DNA from: Viridothelium virens
Taxonomy: Eukaryota; Ascomycota; Dothideomycetes; Trypetheliales; Trypetheliaceae
DNA: 64,000 bases
NCBI GenBank assembly: GCA_010094025.1
Contig: ML991866.1
Span: forward strand, 1-64,000
Direction of reading: 5' to 3'
Notes under the pieces: generated by a model
The model's input: only the letters and a program-made list of their open reading frames with translations
What the model was told of the DNA's origin: nothing
The model's database searches: none
Shown: piece by piece, positions 56,072 through 64,000 of the stretch
Numbering within the stretch: position 1 is the first letter of the stretch
Layout: each line of letters starts with the position of its first letter
Made by a program: the position numbers and the translations under genes

Positions 56072-56617
56072 ATGTCGAAGAACCTTTCAAAGTTCGCCAT
56101 ATTTGCTGCGATTGCATCTCTCACTACATTCGCTGCACCTGTCGGAACGCATGAAGAGATTTTGGACCACTTCGGAGGAACTGGGCTACATCCTCCCAGA
56201 AAAATAATCCCCCACAAAGAGATAGATTGCTCATCTGTTGCAAAACTTTCTGATTGCGATGATGAGCACGCTCTTAGAGTGCGCTTGTGGAAGCAATGTC
56301 AGAAATATGCCTCGGCCGAAATCAACCTTCCGTACGACATACAAGCGCAAGCCGATACCGACTTTAAAAAGGCGTTTGTAATCCAAAATGAAGACAGCAG
56401 ATTGGAGGACCAAATGACTCTCGTAAAGAGGGCCGATGGTGGTGATTCAGCGAAGCCGTCGTTACTCAGTGCGGCGGTTCAATTCGCCAAATGGCTTAAT
56501 GCAGACAAAGATAAACCGGCAGAAGATTGTTTCCTGAACTCGTGCAAGGAAAAGAAAGATGCTGGCAAAAAAGATAAGCAAGAGGAAGGGCCCGGTAAAT
56601 CTCCGAACAAAATATGA
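56072..56617 (+). CDS. Small secreted cysteine-containing protein, unknown function
   Basis: Single exon, 181 residues, ATG start. The signal peptide is MSKNLSKFAIFAAIASLTTF followed by AAP. The mature part has five cysteines (DCSSVAKLSDCDD, KQCQK, EDCFLNSCKEKK). A Lys-Arg pair in MTLVKRADGGD could be a Kex2 site releasing a ~60-residue C-terminal piece that holds the last two cysteines and a very Lys/Asp/Glu-rich tail (KKDAGKKDKQEEGPGKS). No family recognised; it could be an effector-like or sporulation-related secreted protein. It lies between the cutinase and the Ser/Gly-rich gene on the same strand. Confidence 0.7.
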   Translation: MSKNLSKFAIFAAIASLTTFAAPVGTHEEILDHFGGTGLHPPRKIIPHKEIDCSSVAKLSDCDDEHALRVRLWKQCQKYASAEINLPYDIQAQADTDFKKAFVIQNEDSRLEDQMTLVKRADGGDSAKPSLLSAAVQFAKWLNADKDKPAEDCFLNSCKEKKDAGKKDKQEEGPGKSPNKI

Positions 56618-57301
56618 GGCATAACACCCTGCGTTCGGCGGTGGTTGAATGGGATCTCGAGTTAAAGCCACAGGCAAAGAACCCTAAATGGTCATTGCTT
56701 GTGGAGCAAGACCTTGAGATTCATTTTAGCATACAGGACTAGAAGATATTGTGGAATGCATGCCAAAGCTCAGGTATCATTATTTTTTCCGATCAACATT
56801 TTGCAGCAAACCTCAATGGAGCTCTCTCTGTGGAGCTTGTGAGAGATTGAACATTGTAGTATTTTGTCCCATGAATGGATTATCAATAATCGGTGGACAG
56901 CTAAAGTTCATAGCTCAGTGAATGGAAATACATGTATGTGAAGCAGCGATAGAAAGGTCGAGGGCTGGATGAGGTGGGTGGCAGGTGGGCACGCTAGCGC
57001 AAGCCACTGTGGACCCTGAACTCGAAGTAACAGGAGCAGGAGGCTTTCCCTATCCTTCAACACCAATTACTGCCCAAGTCCACTCCCTGTCAATCGGAGG
57101 ACCCCTTTCAGACTTCCCCTTCTCCGGATCTTCAAGACCTCAAGCTTTTGATAAGTCTAGCCATCGACTTGGTACCTAAGGCTTGTCACTCAAAAGCCGA
57201 CGTCGAGATTCACTCTCACCCAGGAGTGCCTCTTAACCCGAAATACTTGTAGAGGTCCTGAGGCTTTGAAAAGAGCCTTTGCACTTCCAAGTTGCATCAA
57301 A
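56618..57301. other. Upstream region of the Ser/Gly-rich protein gene
   Basis: No gene recognised; it contains the 3' UTR of the small secreted gene and the promoter of the next. Confidence 0.4.
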
Positions 57302-57942
57302 ATGGCAACTGCAGAGGCATCTCCCAGACCCCATGGTGAGCCGAATCATCTTCAATAACCTGCCTTCCATCTGCTTTCCTATGAGATGTGGACCTCACTT
57401 GTTGAAGATACGGAATCTAACGCGCACATGACAGACCGACATAACCGCAGACGACCATTCGCTTCGTGGGTCAAGAAGTTGACCAAGAAAACCTCCTCCG
57501 ATAATGCAGCTGCAACGACGAAAAAGGGCACGGCGAATTCCCCTGTAAAATCAAAGAAGCAAGGAAGCCTCAAAAATAATCCATACCCCGAGTCTGGCTA
57601 TTTGCATCGACAGTCGGTTGCCAGCAGTGCGAATGGACAGATTTCAATGACGCCTACTTCCAACGTTCGAAACAGCTTCACTACAGAAGATGAAGCTGGC
57701 GAAGGACGCAAGCCCCCTACAGCCAGCAATCGATCAGCAGCGCCCACTGTAGCCACGCATGCCGGGACTATCAACTCAGACACCGCCCAATCCAAAGCAG
57801 GCACAAGCAATACCGTCGGCGGCGGCGTTTCCTCCAACGAAGGCGCAGGCAACAGCACCTTCTCCTCCCCCAACCCCTCCGAGCGCTCCCTCACCACCAC
57901 TCTCACCACCATCCAATCCACCGCCCCATCCACCATGCTCAA

Positions 57943-57974
<32 letters not shown>

Positions 57975-59023
57975 GTGGCGGACCGCTCGCCCCCGGAGGC
58001 ACCGGAACCGGCATCGGCACCTCCTCCACCACGACGACGCTCACCGCGCCACACACGCCAACCGTGCAATTCACGCACCAATTCCCGTCAACCTCGACGT
58101 CTCCCCCACCTTCAGCCATCCCTCCGCACCTCGCGCCGCAGGGCCACCCAACCACGTACACGACCGCAACCGCAAACAACCTCCTCACGGACAACGCGTC
58201 CATCCTCACGCTCGCCAGCAGCTCGAAGCGGCGGCGCCGCCACTCCCTCGACACCGACGCCTCGGTGCGCGCCCTCGCGCCCTCCTCTGTTTGGGGCGGC
58301 TCGCGCGAGAGCCTGCCGCTGTCAGTGCTGAGCGCGAATGTCGATGCGGGCAGTACGGCTGGACAGCAGCAGGGGGGCGGTGCGTACGACTCGCAGCAGG
58401 CGCGGTCGCGTCCGGGGTTCGCATCGGCGGAGCGGGCGAGCGTGTATTCCAGCTCGGGGATTGTGCCGTCGGCGGGGTTGGCGGCGGGTGGGGAGCGGAA
58501 TAGCTATTATGCGGCGAAACAGCAGGGGGGAGGGCATGATGGGGGGAGTGTGAGGAGTGGGTTGTTGGGACATGCGGGTGCGGGAGCTGGAGGGGATGGG
58601 GCGAGTATGCGGAGTGGGCTTTTGGGACATGGGCGGAATGATAGTATTACGGGAAGTATTGGGGGGATGCAGGGCGGAGCGGCGATGGGAGCACCGACGA
58701 GTCCCTTGGCGAGTCCGAGGGAGAGTGGGACGGGCACGGGAAGAATGGGGTTGAGGAGGAGGAGTAGTGATTGGAAGGCTGATGTGGATGGACTGAGTGA
58801 TGGGGAGGAAGGTGAAGAGAGTGGTGCTGATGGGATGGGGCAGAGTCACGCAGCTGGGGTACGAGAAGAGGAGGACAGTGCTGTGACCAAAGAAAAGGAC
58901 AAGGTGCAAGCAGATGGTGAAGCTTCTACGAATGGTGCAGTCGAGAGGGACGAAGCTGGAGTCAACGAGGTCGGTGCTGAGAGGGACGGGGATAGGGCGA
59001 AGGAGAACGAAAAGCCGGTCTAG
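57302..59023 (+). CDS. Conserved Ser/Gly-rich fungal protein ('polycystin-like' family name)
   Basis: Two exons, 57302-57335 and 57435-59023, 540 residues. The tiny first exon reads MATAEASPRPH and joins to DRHNRRRPFASWVKKLTKK. Family landmarks shared by Aspergillus and Dothideomycete homologues (often labelled Ca2+-modulated nonselective cation channel polycystin): RPFASW, SLKNNPYPESG, SERSLTTTLTTIQSTAPS, VQFTHQFPS, HPTTYTTATANNLLTDNAS followed by ILTLASSSKRRRRHSLDT, SVRALAPSSVWGGSRESLPL and GSVRSGLLGH. There is no transmembrane segment and the sequence looks intrinsically disordered, so the channel name is doubtful. A KRRRRHS basic patch may be a nuclear signal or phosphosite. The C-terminus is acidic. 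Confidence 0.87.
57944..57968 (+). repeat. GGC trinucleotide microsatellite in coding sequence
   Basis: Eight consecutive GGC codons encode a Gly tract (NGGGGGGGGV) in the Ser/Gly-rich protein; a shorter GGCGGTGGCGGA continues after a GTC interruption. Slippage-prone and likely length-variable. Confidence 0.85.
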
Positions 59024-60620
59024 AAAGAGTGGGACCCAATGGAAGCTGCTCAGTTGAATTGGTGGAACTAGGCGAGGTGGGATGAACCTTGAGACTGTCA
59101 GTCAGTGATCCCAGTCGCACTGTTCCGTTTCTTTTGGTGGATCTACGATACCAGGCGTTATATCAAGGGAGGCCTGCTTGTTGTTTATCGCGCACCGATG
59201 GCTCCGCTCATACTCTGGGGGCCGATGTCCACGCAGTCTGCTATAGTGAAGAGATGATCGGAGAACTGATTACTGCGGAGACGGACCGAATCAAATAGCT
59301 AGGTGGGATAAGACTAAACCAAGGGTAATTGGGAGTCATGGCATCGCGATTACAGGAGCAATTTGATAATGCAGATTTGGGATAGTTCCTAGAAGACAAG
59401 TAGGCCAGTTCTACAACATCGTTCTATCTAAGTACCCAGCTATCAGAGTATGCCAATGGCAGCTTCGGTCTTCGGTCTTGTTGAAAATACAGACCAAAAT
59501 CTTCCGAGCACTGTGGTGATGATGCTTCTTCGTGCTATTATTTTTTGGGGCCTAGAACGAATCAGCTTACTGGCCACAACTATCGATTTTTTTGGGCGAC
59601 ATTTCTAGATGATTAGCCCCTTAAGCCCATGTCAGCCTTATCTCCCCTTTAGAGCAATGCTTTTGAAATTGAGCCGACCCTTTCAGTAACTCCCCCAAGG
59701 CCTTGAAAGTCCGATTGAATGTTTTCAAGAGCCATTGGATAATGATGAATTGCCAGGTCAAACCTCAAACATCTCTCATCCAAGCATACCGAGACGGAAA
59801 CCGATGCAATGGTGTCAGGGAGTGAGACACTGCTCGGCCCGTTTGCATCGATAAAGAGTCTAAATTATGGGGTAAGCCGGGAGTTGAGTGGTGGATGAGA
59901 AGCAATTGGCCTCTGGAAAAGGGATGGTATGACGGTTGTGCTAATTTGGGAAACATCCGTGCTGGGCACTACTGCTAAGTTACCGGGGACCCCTTCATGC
60001 CTTCACGAGGCAGTCTCCGACAACGAACGCTTGGTCGTTTGTACGGCCGCTCCGATCTCAAGTCTGCCTCGTGGGAGTAGGAGACCTGTGCATGAATGGG
60101 GCAGTGCAGCATAAAATTGATAATTCGAGCACCTGGATGATGAAATGGTGCAAGAGGAGTTCTCCGTAGGTGCATCGGATATGGTGGGTCGTTGAGGTGG
60201 AATCTACGTAAGCTTGCCTAAAATAGTTAATGGCGGTATACCAACAGATAGTACTGATTTTGACGTATAACCAGTCGTGCCAGTGTTTACTCAGATACAA
60301 GCAACAAACTAGAATTGTTGATAATCACTTCGCGCCGTAGTCAATGCCACATTTTGCGAAACAATTTGCCACTTCAATTTCATCGCCGAGTAGGTTCTGC
60401 TTCTGATAAGCCCATGAATACATAGTCGGCTTTCCCGCGAACAGGTTCAGCAACACTGAAACGGAGACAAAGTGTTCTGCCGGGGGGTTTTCTCGTGCAT
60501 GAGAAAAGTTCTTAATAGCTTATTCGCCGTCGGCCGAAAAACGACCCACTAAGGGGTGCAATGTGCGGACATCCGTACGTGGATCGGATTGCCTACTAGT
60601 TATCTGTAGCCGCCGAGCGC

Positions 60621-60630
60621 GGTGGCTGAG
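60621..60630 (+). promoter_or_regulatory. GGTGGCTGAG motif, copy 1 in the CrzA upstream region
   Basis: The GTGGCTGAG core differs at one position from the CrzA-type element as I recall it, G[T/G]GGC[T/A]G[T/G]G. About 890 bp upstream of the CrzA ATG. An inverted second copy is at 61116-61125. Confidence 0.35.
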
Positions 60631-61034
60631 ACGCCTAATCGCTACGCACACGGCCTATACCATCAACATTGTAGCGACACTGGTGCTCACACCGAGAATT
60701 TTCCATTCGCACAGCTGAAAATGATTACTGGACGGCCGAATGGCTTCCCAGTTTCTTGCCTCTGGATCTCGTCGTTGCCATGACACTCCCATGGACAGTA
60801 TTTTCCCGAGTTATGCAGGAATCTACTATCCTATCCTATCTTAGGGGCGCGCAAATCTCGCCTACTTTGAGTAATTGCTTTGGCGGGTACCAGAGTCCTA
60901 CTAGATCCACCTTGGTCTTGCGCCGTCTTCAACCACACCTCAGCTGGTTCCCCCTTCACGCCCAAACTTACGTTGCGAACCTTACATAAAGCTGAAACTG
61001 TTTCTCAGAGCGGGCGAGCAACATTCTGAACTTC

Positions 61035-61058
61035 GTGACTTGGTGACTTGGTGACTTG
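61035..61058 (+). repeat. (GTGACTTG)3 short tandem repeat
   Basis: Three perfect head-to-tail copies of an 8-bp unit about 470 bp upstream of the CrzA start codon. It could be simple slippage or a clustered binding site; TGACTT resembles part of an AP-1-like half site, but this is speculative. Confidence 0.8.
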
Positions 61059-61115
61059 TTCCCTTTCTGACATATAAGCTTTTCGCCCCGGACTCTCGGT
61101 CCCTTGTATAACGGG

Positions 61116-61125
61116 CTCAGCCACC
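61116..61125 (-). promoter_or_regulatory. GGTGGCTGAG motif, copy 2 (inverted) in the CrzA upstream region
   Basis: The plus strand reads CTCAGCCACC, giving GGTGGCTGAG on the minus strand. Identical over 10 bp to the copy at 60621-60630, and about 400 bp upstream of the CrzA ATG. Confidence 0.35.
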
Positions 61126-61522
61126 TCCGTGCGGTTTCAGATCTCATCCAGACGACAGGCGCCGCATCGTGCTGCAGAAGGCGACTAGCGAAGAGCTATT
61201 CAGGGAAAGCAGGTGCAGTCCTACGTACGAGAGTTCACGACAGTTCACACGCGGGTGCGAGGCACGAAGATCAGCCGCTGTAGGCACAAGGCTGCGCCCA
61301 CGGCTAAGCCCCGGCGCTATCCATCATCGCGGTCCCACCAGCCTGTTCCTGGCCTGCCTTTCGGCTGCCATCTCAGACTCTGGTCAGCGAGACTGGAATC
61401 CCGTCGTCGCTCGGTGCTCTCCACACTGCCGCAACGTCTTCGCCTCAGACTGCTGCCCGCGACGCATGGTCCGAGCTCCATCTCCTCTGCGATACCGTAG
61501 CTAAGAAAAGAAACACGACATC

Positions 61523-63827
61523 ATGGATCCTCAACAGCGAGGGACATCTCCCTCTCCTGCTCAGAGGAATCATATAAGCCATTCACCGTCGCCTCACTCC
61601 TCGGCCGCCTTTCCGCCCGACCAAGCCAGCTCTTTCAATCCGTCGCTGTTGGACGAGACGTCCGGCTTCGACAACCTCCACTCCAGCAACACCAAGACCA
61701 CCAACCCTCTATCCTCAACCTCCAACCTCTTTTCCGATCCGTCGCAATCCTACTTCGACCCGAGCAATACCGAGTCCTTCACCGCACAATTAGACTCGTC
61801 GAATACCAATTTCCTCTCCGCCAATTCGCTCTCATCCCCTGACGACGGAAACACAACATTGGGGCATCAAGGCAATAGCCTATCTCCGGACCTACTCAAC
61901 CAGAGTGGCCTATCGGGCAACAACGCTCACTTTGAATCCCAATTCTTCCCAACTACCGAGAGCAATCAGGGACAATCAATCGATACATCGTTGCTCGTGG
62001 ATCCAGTTCTGTTGGATTCGCAGCAAAATCCGGACCAAGGGCTTGGCCCTTCCAACAATCTAGATTCTATGGCGACTGCTCACGGAAGCGCGCCGACCCC
62101 ACCTCATATGCTTCAAGCTGATATGCGCCAGCACTCTGGAAGCAGTCCAAGCTCGTATTCTCCTGCTCTGGTTCAAGGACGTTTTCACCGACCCGGTCAC
62201 TCAAGACAGTCGTCATTAGATCCAGCGAGTGCAGCATATTCACAAGGCCAGGAAAAGGACTGGGCGGGCGGGGTACAATTTCAAGGGCATCGAAGAGCAC
62301 CCTCAGATACATATTCTGACGTTTCATCGTCCGCCCACCCTTCACCATACCTAGGCAACAACGAAACCTTTGACGAGCACGCTTCACCCCTCCTTACATC
62401 TGAACAGGATCCTGCCATGTTCAACAACGCCTTGAGCTTCGACCAATTTTCACTTTCCGATAGTCAGACACAACCGCCACATATTAGTCCCCACCACAGT
62501 CCTGCTCTGATGCCTCAACAACAACCTCTGCCTCCTTTTACAGCCGGGAATGACTTTGGCATGTCAGCTATGAACGACCAAATGTCTGGTCAGAACAACT
62601 TGGGCTTCTTTGCCCAGAGTCAAGAGGCATTTCCTGCGCTAAATCAGCGCAATGGATTGAACGATATTGGGCAAGCAGACCAGATGTCGCCCCCAGAAAT
62701 TAGCATTGACTACGCACCTCCGTCCAAGCAGCCCAGCTTCGAGCCGAATAGGACTTTTGACGGTGTCAACGCCCTTAGCCCGCCTGATCGATGTGAGTAG
62801 TCGCTTTTCTCATCTAAATACGTTCAACTAATCGATATTAGCTCAACGGAATCGTATGAACCGTCACCGCGCTCGTTCAGATCCATATGGTGCGCATTCT
62901 CGATCAGCCAGCCCTGCAGGTGTCCGCCCTCGATCTCCTTCTCTCCAACCGCCCTTGGCCGGAATGGACTCCGCGCTATCACCAGGTAACTTTGCCCCAA
63001 CCTTTGGCAGCCCCTCGAACCCTTCTTCCCGTGCATCATCCCCTGGAGGCGATGGCATTTCTGCCCGCCGCAGCTCGTCGCCTCATCGCGAACGCATTCT
63101 TGACCTTGCCGACCCCGCTCGCCCGGGCTCCTCCGTCGACGCCAACAACGCCAAGCGCACCCAAAAACACCCGGCCACCTTCCAATGCAACCTCTGCCCC
63201 AAGCGCTTCACCCGCGCCTACAACCTCCGCTCGCACCTCCGCACCCACACCGACGAACGGCCCTTCGTCTGCACCATCTGCGGCAAAGCGTTCGCGCGCC
63301 AACACGACCGCAAGCGCCACGAGGGCCTGCACTCCGGCGAGAAGAAGTTCGTCTGCCGCGGCACCCTCAAAGGCGGCACGCACTGGGGCTGCGGCCGGCG
63401 GTTCGCGCGCGCCGACGCGCTGGGCCGCCACTTCCGCAGCGAGGCGGGACGCGTCTGCATCAAGCCGCTCCTGGATGAGGAAGCGCAGGAGCGGCAGCGC
63501 AACTGGATGGAGCAGCAGCAGGCGCACCAGCAGCCTGACCCGAGCCAGATGGGTATGCTGCAGCCCGGTGCGATGCCGGGACCGCAGCAGCCCCGCATGC
63601 CGGCGTTCTTGCCTGCGGCTATCTTGCAGCAGTATCCTGCGCTGGCGGGTATGAATTGGGATGGGCCGGCGGGAGCGGAAGATGATCTCTCGGGGCGGAG
63701 TAGCTTCGAGGCGAGTTCTGGGGGTGAGTACTACGAAGATGAAGGCGAGGCGGGGTATGTTGGGCAGCAGGTGGGGGCGACAACGTGGAGTGGGAATGAA
63801 TGGGCGAGTGATTATGAGGGACGATAA
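61523..63827 (+). CDS. crzA: Calcineurin-responsive C2H2 transcription factor
   Basis: Calcium signalling effector: calcineurin dephosphorylates it and it moves to the nucleus to activate calcium, cell-wall and stress genes. Two exons, 61523-62792 and 62842-63827 (intron 49 bp), 751 residues. The long Ser/Gln/Pro-rich N-terminal region includes [14 protein letters not shown] and [18 protein letters not shown], serine-rich regulatory text typical of Crz1/NFAT, and [11 protein letters not shown] (near residue 390), a good PxIxIT-type calcineurin docking site. The DNA-binding domain (residues about 536-620) has [40 protein letters not shown] and a third, longer finger [19 protein letters not shown] then [10 protein letters not shown], as in Crz1. 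The C-terminus is Gln-rich, then acidic ([14 protein letters not shown]). Confidence 0.95.
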
Positions 63828-64000
63828 ATCATGTATGATGTGAACATGCTCCTCTCAGGCACGCATACACATGGCATGGCATGGTATGGTACATACGCCG
63901 CATTTCATTCCTGGGGTACGAATTTCCATCTTTGTTTCCTATTGCGTGTATCTCGGTCGTTGGGACATCAAGATACCAGATGCTAGGAATCGATTGCCTG
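63828..64000. other. CrzA 3' flank at the window edge
   Basis: It contains a short GGCAT/GGTAT pentamer run near 63,870-63,890. No gene recognised. Confidence 0.4.

Larger units (their letters stand above)
59024..61522. other. 2.5-kb upstream region of CrzA
   Basis: No gene recognised on either strand. Open frames near 61169-61504 start with GTG rather than ATG, so I do not call upstream reading frames. It contains two copies of GGTGGCTGAG in opposite orientation and a (GTGACTTG)3 tandem repeat. Length and content suit a long regulated promoter plus leader. Confidence 0.45.

Noticed and set aside
57598-58909. Several long antisense and alternative frames over the Ser/Gly-rich gene
   Set aside because: Low-complexity shadows produced by GC-rich repeats; only the plus frame shows conserved family blocks.
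60605-60640. tRNA-like D-arm sequence (GCCGAGCGCGGTGGCTGAG)
   Set aside because: No matching T-arm box, anticodon stem or acceptor pairing could be found nearby.
61169-61504. Upstream open reading frames controlling CrzA
   Set aside because: The frames begin with GTG and no ATG-initiated upstream frame of note was found close to the start codon.
63036-63654. Long alternative frames over the CrzA zinc fingers
   Set aside because: They result from strong third-position GC bias; the finger-encoding frame is unambiguous.

Overview
The window looks like nuclear DNA of a filamentous ascomycete (Pezizomycotina; class not resolved, Dothideomycetes or Eurotiomycetes seem likely). The reasons are short GT-AG introns (mostly 49-82 bp), genes on both strands, and a fungal gene set: a PDR-type ABC transporter, a cutinase, CrzA, a Vfa1 homologue and a FluG/DUF3435 recombinase relic. 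Exon boundaries were placed by eye from splice signals plus family continuity, and every spliced model listed sums to a whole number of codons.

Left accessory arm (1-10.9 kb). It holds a decayed DUF3435 tyrosine-recombinase gene of the Starship-captain family whose stop codons look RIP-like, a degenerate minisatellite, two small secreted-protein genes, a pair of diverged direct repeats, an inverted-repeat element with a second near-palindromic MITE inside it, a second independent MITE, a 5'-truncated alpha/beta hydrolase and an intact five-exon nitronate monooxygenase.

Core block 1 (10.9-32.2 kb). A PDR-type ABC efflux pump, MLH3 (meiotic/mismatch-repair endonuclease) divergent from ALG11 (N-glycan mannosyltransferase), two neighbouring cysteine phosphatases (Siw14-like and Yvh1) and a C2H2 zinc-finger regulator. 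A 3-kb gene-poor stretch precedes the last of these.

Gene-poor gap (32.2-39.3 kb). About 7 kb in which I recognise nothing.

Core block 2 (39.3-50.5 kb). A run of housekeeping genes: VFA1 (ESCRT/Vps4 partner), COX18/OXA2 (inner-membrane insertase), a short-chain dehydrogenase, a mitochondrial ABC1/ADCK1-type kinase, UBC9 (SUMO E2) divergent from PEX19 (peroxisomal membrane-protein receptor), and an acidic conserved protein of unknown role.

Right arm (50.5-64 kb). A broken Ty1/Copia gag fossil, a cutinase carrying an unusual Gly/Ser-rich repeat domain, a small cysteine-containing secreted protein, a Ser/Gly-rich fungal protein of the so-called polycystin-like family, and CrzA, the calcineurin-responsive transcription factor, behind a 2.5-kb upstream region.

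No tRNA, rRNA, CRISPR array or secondary-metabolite cluster was recognised. I found no convincing new multi-gene system. The best leads are the secreted orphan between duplicated flanks near the recombinase relic, the nested inverted-repeat element, the cutinase repeat domain and the two phosphatases whose active-site loops are both split by introns.
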